From NCBI RefSeq assembly GCF_029637705.1, contig NZ_CP121252.1, positions 2,542,001 to 2,606,000 on the forward strand: a stretch of 64,000 nucleotides of DNA. Reading direction: 5' to 3'. This document shows positions 54,450 to 62,938 of this stretch, piece after piece. The DNA is from Citricoccus muralis (lineage in GTDB: Bacteria > Actinomycetota > Actinomycetes > Actinomycetales > Micrococcaceae). The position numbers and the translations under genes are program-made. Numbering within the stretch: position 1 is the stretch's first letter; each line of letters starts with the position of its first letter. The notes beneath the pieces were generated by a model. It was not told the DNA's origin and searched no databases. It was given only the letters and a program-made list of their open reading frames with translations.

Positions 54450-54965
54450 TCAGTACTCGTCGTCCTCGGCAATCAACCAGTGCGACGGGTCAATGTTCGC
54501 CAGCAGCGCCTCGGCGAGCGTTTCCATGGCGTCCATGCCCTCGGGGGTCAAGGAGTCCAGCACGCGACGGCGAATCGATTCGGCGTAGCGACCCTCAACG
54601 CGGGTTACTTCGGACTTGCCCTGCTCGGTGAGCAGCGCCATCGTAACTCGCTTGTCATTGGTGGCCTGGCTACGATCAATGGCGCCGCGCTCTTCGAGCT
54701 TGCGGGCCACGTGCGACAGTCGCGACAGCGAGCAGTTGCAGCGCTCAGCCAGCTGCGACATCGTCAGTTCACCGTCGGCGTCCTTGAGCGAAGACAGCAC
54801 TTGGAATTCGAAGAAGCTCAGCGATCCGGCCTTCTGAAGGTCGGCTTCCAACAACGGTGCGGTGAGCATCGTCGCAGCTACCACCTTCCGCCAGATTTCA
54901 CTTTCCTTCTCCGACAGCCAGCGGTAGTCCGGCTTCTCCTTCTTGCGCGTCATCACCTGTGCCAT
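54450..54965 (-). CDS. MarR-family transcriptional regulator
   Basis: 171 residues. The winged helix-turn-helix is in the middle: SFFEFQVLSSLKD, LTMSQLAERCNCSLSRLSHVARKLEERG, then the wing with DKRVTMALLTEQGK. The N- and C-terminal helices make the dimer interface. Such repressors respond to small phenolic or oxidative signals. The ATG at 54965 is 11 bp after GGAAGGGG; a GTG at 54974 is possible. The DHA2-type exporter gene lies upstream on the same strand but 433 bp away, so a link is only suggested. Confidence 0.92.
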   Translation of the reverse strand: MAQVMTRKKEKPDYRWLSEKESEIWRKVVAATMLTAPLLEADLQKAGSLSFFEFQVLSSLKDADGELTMSQLAERCNCSLSRLSHVARKLEERGAIDRSQATNDKRVTMALLTEQGKSEVTRVEGRYAESIRRRVLDSLTPEGMDAMETLAEALLANIDPSHWLIAEDDEY

Positions 54966-55398
54966 GATGGGCACCCCTTCCTGAGAATTTCCCTTGCCAG
55001 ACTATATATACGAGTTCACTTCAAACACACCGACCACGACCAACTTTTGCCGGTCGTGATGATGGCGTACCGTGATTGCCCCCTGCGGTGAATCCCGACA
55101 CGGTCCTTCGCACCACACCCACGCACCTCTGGTGCCTTCGGGACGCGTGATGACTGCCTGAAACCCTTCGGATTCGTTGAGGCCCCAATTCCTCAACGTG
55201 TGACCCTCAATTGTAAAAGAGAAAACTGTGTCATCACCCCTGAGATACTGACGAGCCCCTGAAAGTTCTGCCGCAATTCCCCGGAATTCTGTCCAGTTCA
55301 ACCTCTTGTTCCCTTAGAGTAATGCCCCTGACCAGGAAGTTCGAGAATTCGCGCACAGGTTTGGCCATTCCGTCGCATGATTGTCCAAATGTCCAATC
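54966..55398. other. AT-richer intergenic stretch upstream of marR
   Basis: 433 bp with lower GC than the neighbours. An AT-rich stretch TATATATAGT on the minus strand (55010-55001), about 36 bp before the marR ATG, could be its promoter -10; no good -35 accompanies it. An open frame of 99 codons (55002-55301, minus, TTG start, low third-position GC) is not convincing. Confidence 0.5.
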
Positions 55399-56952
55399 TC
55401 ACAGTTCTGAGTTGGTGGTCGCCGACGAAGAGCCCGCTGTCGGGCTGGCTTCCTTTGGAAAAGGTGCCTCACGACGTCGCTGGCGATGATCCAGCACCGC
55501 AAACACCAGAGCAAACGCGCACATCAGCATCAACACGACCATGGAGGCGTCGAATGCCGTTCGGTAGGTCTCCAGCGCGACAGGATCGTTCGGATCCACC
55601 AGTCCGCCGCTGGTGCGTGGCACGGACGACACCAGGGCGTAGAACACGGTGGTAGCCACCGCGATACCGATCGCGTTGCCGAGGCGCTGCCCGACCTGCT
55701 GGAATGACCCGGCGACTCCGGCCGAAGCCAACGGCACATGCATCAGGGTGCGCATCTGGTTGGCCGACATCACCAGGCCGGGGCCGACTCCGCATAGCGC
55801 CAGCGACGCCGCCATAGCCCAGGGGGTATGGGCGGGTTCGACAAACCGGGCGATCAACGCCAGCGCCACCAGCCCCACCAGGAATACCGAGATTCCGATG
55901 ATGACCAGAACGGTGGCATGACTGAACGTATAGCGCCCCGACAGCCAGGCGATGATCGCGGAAATGATGGCGTACGGGATGGTGATCATCCCGACCACTA
56001 CCGCGGGATGGCCCAGGCCCTGCTGGTTGTACAAAGTCATCACCAGGAAGGTGGCGGGCATGGCGGCAAACCACAGGCTCGTGATGATCACACCGTTGCG
56101 GTATGAGGGGTAGGAGAAGAGCCGGAAATCCAGTACGGGTGACCGGCCGCGATCCCGATACCGGCGCTCCCACCAGATGAAAACCGCCGCAAGCGCTGCC
56201 CCGGCCAGGAGCAAGAACCAGCGGGCTGGGGCGTCCTGGTCGGTTCCGGTGGTGAGCACGAAAGGTAGCATGACGAGCAGCACGGTGGCCGCCAGCAGTG
56301 AAACGCCCACCAGGTCCAGATCCCGTGCGCTATCCCGTGCGCTGCGGTCGCGGGCCTGCCGTCCGGGGAGCAGTCGGATGGCCAACGGCACGATGATCAG
56401 GGCCAGCGGCACATTCATCCCGAAGGTCCAACGCCAGCCCAGTTCCGGACCCAGGGTTCCGATGAATAGCCCACCGATGGTGGGGCCGAAGGCGGTGCCA
56501 AAGCCAATGGAAGCGCCAAAAATCCCGAAGGCCTGCCCACGCTGGCGGCCCTGGAAGAGGGTCTGGATCATGCCCAGCACCTGCGGCATCAGCACGCCGG
56601 CGGCCAGCCCCTGGATGATGCGAGCGACGACCAGGGCGTCGGCGGTGGGGGCGAGCGCCGAGGCCAAGGAGGCCACGGTGAACAGGGTGAGCCCCAGCAG
56701 GAACATCGCCTTGCGGTTCCACTGATCACCGAGCCTGCCGGCCGGTACGAGCGTGATACCGAAGGCCAACACGTAACCAGCCACGATGAGCTGGGTTTGC
56801 GTCGTCGTCGCCCCGAGTGTGGACTGCAGCGGGGTGAGGATGACGTTGACCTTGACCAGGTCGAGGATGGTGAGGATCGCTACCGAGGCGCAGACGGTGA
56901 AGCCCGCCCAGGGCGAGTGGGCACGCGAGGGTGCGGAAGACGTTTCGGACAT
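55399..56952 (-). CDS. MFS drug exporter, DHA2 (EmrB/QacA) family
   Basis: 517 residues, fourteen membrane segments. DHA2 landmarks are ILTILDLVKVNVILTPLQ (motif D1 region in TM1), the loop PAGRLGDQWNRKAMFLLG (motif A), and IIQGLAAGVLMPQVLGMIQT (motif C-like, TM5). It should export lipophilic drugs or cations using protons. The ATG at 56952 is chosen by the usual N-terminal length; the ribosome-binding site is weak. It is divergent from the YchJ-like gene. The MarR regulator downstream might control it. Confidence 0.92.
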   Translation of the reverse strand: MSETSSAPSRAHSPWAGFTVCASVAILTILDLVKVNVILTPLQSTLGATTTQTQLIVAGYVLAFGITLVPAGRLGDQWNRKAMFLLGLTLFTVASLASALAPTADALVVARIIQGLAAGVLMPQVLGMIQTLFQGRQRGQAFGIFGASIGFGTAFGPTIGGLFIGTLGPELGWRWTFGMNVPLALIIVPLAIRLLPGRQARDRSARDSARDLDLVGVSLLAATVLLVMLPFVLTTGTDQDAPARWFLLLAGAALAAVFIWWERRYRDRGRSPVLDFRLFSYPSYRNGVIITSLWFAAMPATFLVMTLYNQQGLGHPAVVVGMITIPYAIISAIIAWLSGRYTFSHATVLVIIGISVFLVGLVALALIARFVEPAHTPWAMAASLALCGVGPGLVMSANQMRTLMHVPLASAGVAGSFQQVGQRLGNAIGIAVATTVFYALVSSVPRTSGGLVDPNDPVALETYRTAFDASMVVLMLMCAFALVFAVLDHRQRRREAPFPKEASPTAGSSSATTNSEL

Positions 56953-56991
56953 CACCGGCCATGCTACGCCTCCACCCGATAGTCTGCTTGC

Positions 56992-57399
56992 ATGCCCCGC
57001 GACGACGATCCCTGCCTGTGTGGCGCCGAAGCCGTGTGGACCGAATGTTGCGGTGCCGTGCTGGCCGGACGTCGGGATGCGGCCACGGCGGAGGCGCTGA
57101 TGCGCAGCCGCTACTGCGCGTTCGTCGTCGGCGATGCTGAGTATCTGCTGGCCAGTTGGGCCTCGGCGACGCGTCCACAGCAGTTGAGCCTGGAGCCCGG
57201 GATCGACTGGAGGCGACTGCGGATTCTGGATACGGTGGCCGGCAGCCCAGAGGACGAGACCGGGGTGGTGGAGTTCGTGGCGCACTATCGCGAACCGGAT
57301 GGGACCCGGGCGATGCAGCGGGAGCGCTCCCGGTTTCTGCGCGAGGGCGAGGCGCGTGCGTGGCGCTATCTGGATGCCGCGGAGCTGTCGACCGGCTGA
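56992..57399 (+). CDS. YchJ family protein with SEC-C-like zinc motif
   Basis: 135 residues, the normal UPF0225/YchJ length. The Cys cluster is at the start: DPCLCGAEAVWTECCGAVL. The family segment AEALMRSRYCAFVVGDAEYLLAS and the closing WRYLDAAELS are clear. The domain is NTF2-like and its function is unknown; members are thought to bind zinc. It starts 39 bp from the divergent exporter gene. Confidence 0.92.
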   Translation: MPRDDDPCLCGAEAVWTECCGAVLAGRRDAATAEALMRSRYCAFVVGDAEYLLASWASATRPQQLSLEPGIDWRRLRILDTVAGSPEDETGVVEFVAHYREPDGTRAMQRERSRFLREGEARAWRYLDAAELSTG

Positions 57400-57502
57400 C
57401 AGCTTCCGGGCCCGGCCGGTATTCTGGAGACAGTGATCGAACTCACCGTTCGAGCCTCGGGCGCCGAGTTACGGCCACGTACCGACGAGGACGGTGAGTC
57501 TC

Positions 57503-57872
57503 TTGACACACGTACACCTCATCAGCACCGGCGGCACGATCAGGTACGCCGGCGCTCCCCGCTGCCGCTGCCGCATGAGGGGTTTCGCCAGTTCCGGGTG
57601 GATGTGGTGAATGCTTCAGTGGGGCGCACGCCGATCAGATTCCGGACGCGATCCGCCGTGTCGCCCACGGGGTGGTGATGACGACTCGGGCGACGCACGG
57701 ACCGGTAGTGCCGATCTATGGTGACGGCGGTGGTGTGGATCTGGTGCGGGCCGGGGCGAAGCCAGCGGGGATGTTGAGCCCGGCTCATGCGCGGGTGCTG
57801 CAGATGTTACTGATCTCGCAGAAGCTGACCGGGCCGGAACCGCATTCGGCGTTTACGTCGTCGACGTTCTGA
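57503..57872 (+). pseudogene. Remnant of an L-asparaginase gene
   Basis: Two fragments of a type I/II asparaginase remain. LTHVHLISTGGTI (57503-57541) is the conserved N-terminus with the catalytic Thr of TGGTI. It then runs into unrelated Arg/Cys codons and a stop. About 100 bp later, in another frame, the typical C-terminus reappears (DAIRRVAHGVVMTTRATHGP, then PIYGDGGGVDLVRAGAKPAG and ARVLQMLL, ending at the stop near 57872). About 200 residues of the core are missing, so no enzyme can be made. The breakdown is by internal deletion with frameshift. The stretch 57400-57502 holds no gene. Confidence 0.8.
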
Positions 57873-57944
57873 ACAGTCCTCGCCTCTCGACCCACGAGCG
57901 CTTAGAGTGGTCCACACCACGCTATCGACCCTCGGAGATCACTC

Positions 57945-58811
57945 ATGCGCCGTCGTCCATCCACCATGATCACTCTGCTCGGATGCGGCGGGTTCGTTAT
58001 GGCACTCACCGGTTGTCAGTCCACTGCGGACGGTCCCGGTGACACCGACGCAACGGGTGAATCCTCCTCGGCTGCGGTGGCGTCGCCGGCGCTGGAAGAC
58101 GGCGAACTGCAGATCTGCTTCACCGGAGACTACCGGCCCTTCAGCTACGTGGATCCCGAGACCGAGGAACTCGAAGGGATCGATGTGACGCTGATGTCCG
58201 ATCTCGCGGAGACCCTCGAAGTAGACAGTATCGAGTGGGTGCAGACCACCTGGTCGGATTTGATGACGGACTTCCTGGATCGCTGCGACCTCGCCGTGGG
58301 CGGTATTTCGCTGACCGAGGAGCGGGCGGAGCAGGTCGCGTTCACAGAACCACTCATCGAGGGCGGCAAGGCTGCCATTACCACCTGTGGGCGCGAAGAG
58401 GAGTTCGACACGATCGAGGAGATCAATACCACCGACACCACCGTGATCACCCCCATCGGCGGCACGAACGAGGAGTTCGCCGACGAGAATTTCGCGCAGG
58501 CGGAGATCATCCGGTTCGGTGACAACAACACGATCTTCGATCAGATCGTCGCCGGCGATGCAGACGTGATGGTGACCGATGCCCCCGAGGTGGTGTGGGC
58601 CGCGCACGAGCACGAGACGCTGTGCCAGGTCAACGCAGACGAGCCCTTCTCCGAGGCGGCGCTCGCGTACATGCTGCCGCAGAACGACACCGCGCTGCAG
58701 GACGCGGTCGGAGCCTGGGTGGAGGAGATCTTCGCGGACGGCACCTGGGACGGGGCCGTCGAGGAGTGGTTCGGCGCGGACTCAGTGTTTGCCGCCGAGC
58801 ACCATGACTGA
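57945..58811 (+). CDS. Substrate-binding lipoprotein (SBP_bac_3, PheC-like)
   Basis: 288 residues. A lipoprotein signal ends in LTGC (Cys24). The rest is the periplasmic-binding-protein type II fold: ICFTGDYRPFSYVDPETEELEGIDVTL (substrate-binding start), DLAVGGISLTEERAEQVAFTEP, and VIVTPIGGT-like segments. The TGDYRPFSY motif is also typical of cyclohexadienyl dehydratase/PheC-like proteins, which share this fold. No permease or ATPase gene is adjacent, so it either serves a distant ABC importer of amino acids or acts as an enzyme. Two Cys in the mature protein (DRCDLAV, TTCGREE) may pair. Confidence 0.85.
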   Translation: MRRRPSTMITLLGCGGFVMALTGCQSTADGPGDTDATGESSSAAVASPALEDGELQICFTGDYRPFSYVDPETEELEGIDVTLMSDLAETLEVDSIEWVQTTWSDLMTDFLDRCDLAVGGISLTEERAEQVAFTEPLIEGGKAAITTCGREEEFDTIEEINTTDTTVITPIGGTNEEFADENFAQAEIIRFGDNNTIFDQIVAGDADVMVTDAPEVVWAAHEHETLCQVNADEPFSEAALAYMLPQNDTALQDAVGAWVEEIFADGTWDGAVEEWFGADSVFAAEHHD

Positions 58812-58835
58812 GCACCGGGTGCGCGGTGACGAGGA

Positions 58836-59408
58836 TTAGCGCGAGGGCGAATGCTGCGCCGCCCAGTCGCGGCGCAGCAGGGCGAGTTTGACCGAGTCCC
58901 AGCGGCGGCCGCGCCAGAAGCGGGCCTCCGGGATCCGGGCGCATTCGCGATAGCCCACCGCGTGGGAAGAGCGGATCATGCGCTCGTTGCCGGACCAGGT
59001 GGTCAGGGTGATGACGTGCACGCCAGTGCTGCGGGCGAAGGTTCGGTCCGTCCACAGGCGAAGCACGCGCCGGCCGATGCCCCGGCCCCACCACTGGGGG
59101 TCGAAGATGACGATGCCGAGCTCCCACCAGCCGCCGCCGACGGGGAATTCCTCATAGCGGGACACGAAGCCCACCGGGGCGCCGTCGATGAGGATCATCC
59201 GCTGGTGCGGGTGCTCGATGCGGTGGCGGTTCTGCGAGCGAAACTCGCTGAGTTTCAGGCGCGGACCGTGGGAGAAATAGGGGGCGTCCCAGAGCTGCCA
59301 GGCGGCGTCGTCGACCTCGTGATTCCAGTGCCACAACACGTCCAGATCAGCGACCGTCATGGGGCGCAGTTCGATCTCCGGGCCGGGCACGGGATGCGAA
59401 CGTTGCAT
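58836..59408 (-). CDS. GNAT acetyltransferase (RimJ/RimL-like)
   Basis: 190 residues. The GNAT core is present: IELRPMTVADLDVLWHW at the start, ELGIVIFDPQWWGRGIGRRVLRLW (acetyl-CoA pyrophosphate loop), and NERMIRSSHAVGYRECAR near the end. The substrate is unknown; the length and the W-rich part fit RimJ/RimL-like or antibiotic-type N-acetyltransferases. The start ATG at 59408 is 2 bp after the stop of the glutathione-transferase-like gene, so both genes are probably co-transcribed. Confidence 0.9.
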   Translation of the reverse strand: MQRSHPVPGPEIELRPMTVADLDVLWHWNHEVDDAAWQLWDAPYFSHGPRLKLSEFRSQNRHRIEHPHQRMILIDGAPVGFVSRYEEFPVGGGWWELGIVIFDPQWWGRGIGRRVLRLWTDRTFARSTGVHVITLTTWSGNERMIRSSHAVGYRECARIPEARFWRGRRWDSVKLALLRRDWAAQHSPSR

Positions 59409-59410
59409 GA

Positions 59411-60529
59411 CTAGCCCTGCGCGTCCACCAACGGGTTGTGCCCTGCGGTGACCCGCTCTTCCGCGCGCACCGGGCCCGGCGCAGTGCCGTCGCCGAAGGG
59501 GCTGCCGCCGAGGTCTTCGCGACGGTGGGCGGTCAGCCACTCGTTCAGCACGGGTCCTTTCGGCACGATGCCGGTGGGGTTCACATCGGCGTGGACGATG
59601 TAGTAGTGATCCTTGATCTGAGAGAAGTCCACGGTGTCGCCGAAGCCGGGAGTCTGGAACAGGTCGCGCGCATAAGCCCAGAGGGCCGGGAATTCGGAGA
59701 GCTTGTTGCGGTTGCATTTGAAGTGACCGTGGTAGACCGGATCGAATCGGACCAGGGTGGTGAACAGGCGCACGTCGACCTCGGTGATGGTCTCCCCCAT
59801 CAGGTAGCGGCGGTCGGTGAGGCGCTCCTCGAGCCAGTCGAGTGCGGTGAACAGCCGGTCATATGCTGAGTCATATGCGTCCTGGGAGCCGGCAAATCCG
59901 CAGCGATACACCCCGTTATTGACCTCGGTGAAGATACGAGTGGTGACCTCGTGCATCTCCTCGCGTAACGGTTCGGGCAGCAGGTCGGGGGCGCCGTCGC
60001 GGTGGAACTGCGTCCACTCGGTGGAGAAGTCCAGGGTGATCTGCGGGTAGTCGTTGGTGACCACCGCGCCGGTGGGGACGTCCACGATGGCCGGCACAGT
60101 GATTCCGCGCGGGTAGCCGGGGAAGCGGCGCAGGTAGTTTTCCATCAGCCAGTGGGTGCGCAGCACGGGGTCTTTTTCGTCGTCGTCAAGATCAAAGGTC
60201 CAGGAGCGCATGTCGTGGGTGGGACCGGGGGTGCCCAGCGAGATCGCGTCCTCCAGGCCCAGCAGCCGGCGCACGATGATGGCGCGGTTGGCCCAGGGGC
60301 AGGCCCGGGCGGCCACGAGGCGGTAACGTCCGGCCTCCACCGGCCAGGCCTCGGCGCCGGCGGTGAGTCCGCCACCGATGTGGCCCACCTTGTCCGATTC
60401 CAGGGTGGGGGCGGAGCGGACGGCGTCGACGTCGGCAACAATACGATCGGCGATGTACTGGGTGTCGCGGGTGAATTCCTGACCCGCCGAGATGTAGCCG
60501 GTGGCTGACTGGGAGGCGCGTTGTTCCAT
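59411..60529 (-). CDS. Glutathionyl-hydroquinone reductase-like (Xi-class GST, probably mycothiol type)
   Basis: 372 residues. The thioredoxin-like domain has the Xi-class active site ACPWANRAIIVRRLLGL with the catalytic Cys, then VPAIVDV and NDYPQITLDF. The helical domain includes NNGVYRCGFAGSQDAYDSAY and DVRLFTTLVRFDPVYHGHFKCN, both family signatures. These enzymes reduce glutathionyl-hydroquinones; actinobacteria use mycothiol, so the thiol partner may differ. Its ATG at 60529 is only 12 bp from the start of the divergent hydrolase gene. Confidence 0.92.
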   Translation of the reverse strand: MEQRASQSATGYISAGQEFTRDTQYIADRIVADVDAVRSAPTLESDKVGHIGGGLTAGAEAWPVEAGRYRLVAARACPWANRAIIVRRLLGLEDAISLGTPGPTHDMRSWTFDLDDDEKDPVLRTHWLMENYLRRFPGYPRGITVPAIVDVPTGAVVTNDYPQITLDFSTEWTQFHRDGAPDLLPEPLREEMHEVTTRIFTEVNNGVYRCGFAGSQDAYDSAYDRLFTALDWLEERLTDRRYLMGETITEVDVRLFTTLVRFDPVYHGHFKCNRNKLSEFPALWAYARDLFQTPGFGDTVDFSQIKDHYYIVHADVNPTGIVPKGPVLNEWLTAHRREDLGGSPFGDGTAPGPVRAEERVTAGHNPLVDAQG

Positions 60530-60541
60530 AGACTCAACTGT

Positions 60542-61525
60542 ATGAGCCTCACCGAGCAGATCACACCCTTGGTCACCGCGATCACCGCCGCCAATTCTTC
60601 CGGGATGACCCTGCAGGGCACCACCACGTATCTGGTGGCCGATCCGGAGTCGGACACGGTGGTGCTGGTGGACCCGGGGCCGCGGCAGGGCGCGGAAGCC
60701 CATGCGGATGCGGTAGAAGAAGCGTTGGACGGGCGTGCGGTGGAGCTGATTCTGGTGACGCATCGTCACGAGGACCACACCGGCGCCGTCGATGTGTTTG
60801 CGCGGCGATTTGCCGCGCCGGTGCGTGCCGGGGATCGGACTTGGTGCCGGGAGGCGGAGCCGCTGATTCCGAACCTGGTGTTGGAGGTGGCCGGCACGGT
60901 GATCTCGGTGGTGCACTCCCCGGGGCACACCTCGGATTCGTACTGTTTCTGGTTACCCGAGGACGACGGCGAGCGCGGCAGGCGCGAGCATGAAGACGGC
61001 GACGGTCCGGAGGCGGATGCTGCAGAGGCGAGCATGCTCACCGGCGACACGATTCTGGGGGAGGGCACCACGATGCTCGATCACCCGGACGGCACCCTGG
61101 CGGATTATCTGGCGAGCCTGGAGTTGCTGCGGCTGATCGGTGAGGACATTCCCACCCGGGTGCTGCCGGCTCACGGCCCGCTGCGCTGGGATCTGGCCAG
61201 TGCCGCCCAGGAGTACGTGGAGCACCGGGAAGGGCGGTTGGATCAGATCCGGAGCATGGTGGCTGAGCAGCGCCAGGATGCCACCGCCCTGGCTCGCGTG
61301 CTCGCCGTCGCCGATCAGGACGGAGCCACGGGCACTGCGCTGGAGGGCATGGAGTCGGCAGATGCGATGGACGTCCTGGAATCCCTGATGGCGCGGATCT
61401 ATCCGCAGCTGCCGGAGGTGGTGCGGGGCCCGGCTCGGCGCACGCTGGCGGCGCATCTGCGCTACCTGGGTGAGGCGGCAGGCTCGGATGTGGGCGACGC
61501 GGGCGACGGTTCATCGCCCCGGTAG
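60542..61525 (+). CDS. Metallo-beta-lactamase-fold hydrolase (LACTB2-like)
   Basis: 327 residues. The metal-binding motif THRHEDHTG, the later SPGHTSDS and the LTGDTILG segment give the H-x-H-x-D-H, His and Asp ligands. The C-terminal helical domain (from about 230) with PAHGPLRW resembles the LACTB2 family, many of which act on RNA or thioesters. A short acidic insert (GERGRREHEDGDG) is unusual. The ATG at 60542 lies 12 bp from the divergent GST-like gene, leaving no room for a normal leader. The SDR gene follows after 58 bp. Confidence 0.9.
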   Translation: MSLTEQITPLVTAITAANSSGMTLQGTTTYLVADPESDTVVLVDPGPRQGAEAHADAVEEALDGRAVELILVTHRHEDHTGAVDVFARRFAAPVRAGDRTWCREAEPLIPNLVLEVAGTVISVVHSPGHTSDSYCFWLPEDDGERGRREHEDGDGPEADAAEASMLTGDTILGEGTTMLDHPDGTLADYLASLELLRLIGEDIPTRVLPAHGPLRWDLASAAQEYVEHREGRLDQIRSMVAEQRQDATALARVLAVADQDGATGTALEGMESADAMDVLESLMARIYPQLPEVVRGPARRTLAAHLRYLGEAAGSDVGDAGDGSSPR

Positions 61526-61583
61526 CGTTCAGCACGCACAATGGTGGAAAGACCCCCGACGAGATTTCTGAAGGAGCTGCCCC

Positions 61584-62429
61584 GTGCCGAAGCAGACCGC
61601 ACCACCGCTGGCGCCCGTGGATCCGGGCACCGCACTGATCACCGGTGCCAGTTCCGGGCTGGGCGAGGCGTTCGCCCGGCACCTGGCGCAGCAGGGCTAC
61701 CGATTGGTGCTCACCGGACGCTCGGTGGACGCGCTGGCGGAGTTGGCCCACACCCTGGAATCCGACTATGACGCCACGGTGGAGACTCTTCCAGCTGATC
61801 TCAGTGACGACGAGGACCTGCAACGGGTGGTGGACCGGTTGTGTTCCCCCACCCACCCGGTGGGGTTCCTGATCAACAATGCCGGCATCGGGGTGGCCGA
61901 AGAGCTGCACGCCTCGGAGCTTGACGACGAACTGGCTATGTTGCGGTTGAACGTGGAAGTGCCGTTGCGGCTCTGCCATGCGGTGTTGCCCGGGTTGTTG
62001 CGCCGCGGCGGGCGGATTCTGAACGTGTCGTCCGTGGCCGCGCTGATGCCACGCGGCACCTACGGGGCGTCGAAATCCTGGCTGCTGGCGTTCTCCGAGT
62101 GGGCGCACACCCGGTACCGGGCCGAGGGCGTGCACGTGACGGCCCTGTGTCCTGGCCCGATGCGCACCCAGTTCCACGACCGTGCCCGGATCAGCCTGAG
62201 GCGCCGACCGGGGTGGTCATTCACCGCCGTCGACCAGGTGGCGTTGGAGGGCATTGCCGCCTGTCAGGAGGGTCGGGCCGTACACATTCCGGGCCGGGCG
62301 GCGCGGGTGCTCTCCCGGGTGTCGCGGCTGGCGCCGTCGGGTGTGGTCGAACGTCTGGCCCGCACCGGCATCACCGCTACGGGTTCAGTGGACGCTGCTT
62401 CGACGAAAAGAACTGAGAGGACATCATGA
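61584..62429 (+). CDS. Short-chain dehydrogenase/reductase
   Basis: 281 residues. The Rossmann motif ALITGASSGLGEAFARHL, the NNAGIG motif, the catalytic Ser (NVSSVAAL) and Y-x-x-x-K (TYGASKSW) are all present. LCPGPMRTQF follows. It is an NAD(P)(H)-dependent oxidoreductase of classical type; the ACPs/lipids or steroid-like substrates typical of the family cannot be told. The GTG start at 61584 follows GAAGGAG. The last four bases overlap the UspA gene. Confidence 0.92.
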   Translation: MPKQTAPPLAPVDPGTALITGASSGLGEAFARHLAQQGYRLVLTGRSVDALAELAHTLESDYDATVETLPADLSDDEDLQRVVDRLCSPTHPVGFLINNAGIGVAEELHASELDDELAMLRLNVEVPLRLCHAVLPGLLRRGGRILNVSSVAALMPRGTYGASKSWLLAFSEWAHTRYRAEGVHVTALCPGPMRTQFHDRARISLRRRPGWSFTAVDQVALEGIAACQEGRAVHIPGRAARVLSRVSRLAPSGVVERLARTGITATGSVDAASTKRTERTS

Positions 62430-62938
62430 CGATCATCGTGGGGTACACCCCGTCCGAACAAGCACAGGCGGCCCTGGATCAGGGGTTGCGCCTGGCCCGG
62501 CTCTCCGGTGAGAACGTGGTGGTGGTCAATGCGGGCCCCGGTGGTGAAAACCGACACGCCTCGCAGTTGCGTGACAAGGACAAGGTGGCGCTGCAGGAGA
62601 AGCTACAGGCTGCGTCTGATGTGGAATCCGAGTACCGGGAGCTGCTGCGCGGGAAGTCCACGGTGGAGGAGTTTGTCACCCTGTGCGCGGAGCTGGACCC
62701 CTCGTATGTGGTGATCGGCAACCGCAAGCGTTCCGGATTCGGCCGGTTCATGATGGGGTCGGTGACCGATGAGCTGCTGCGCGCTCTGGAGCACCCGGTG
62801 CTGTGCGTGAAGCCCTCGGCCTCCCCGCGCCCGGAACACCTCCCCACGGTGGCCGACCCGGATGTGGAGCTCGCCCCCGAGACACAGCTCGAACAGCGCG
62901 AGCAGCTGGAGGATCTGGGCGAGCAACCCGAGCGCTGA
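62426..62938 (+). CDS. Universal stress protein (UspA family)
   Basis: 170 residues. A Rossmann-like fold starts MTIIVGYTPSEQAQAALDQGL and has the ATP-binding type motif VIGNRKRSGFGRFMMGSVTDELL followed by HPVLCVKP. The G-2x-G-9x-G(S/T) pattern suggests ATP binding. A Glu/Gln-rich tail of about 30 residues follows. It overlaps the SDR gene by 4 bp (ATGA). Its stop codon forms TGATCA with the stop of the convergent channel gene. Confidence 0.92.
   Translation: MTIIVGYTPSEQAQAALDQGLRLARLSGENVVVVNAGPGGENRHASQLRDKDKVALQEKLQAASDVESEYRELLRGKSTVEEFVTLCAELDPSYVVIGNRKRSGFGRFMMGSVTDELLRALEHPVLCVKPSASPRPEHLPTVADPDVELAPETQLEQREQLEDLGEQPER

Noticed and set aside
55002-55301. 99-codon minus-strand frame with TTG start.
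   Set aside because: Third-position GC is far lower than in neighbours, the ribosome-binding site touches the start, and its end runs into the likely marR promoter. It could be foreign DNA, but support is weak.
57433-57678. Open frame with an N-terminal MIELTVRASG.
   Set aside because: It runs through the asparaginase remnant in a different frame; explained by gene decay.
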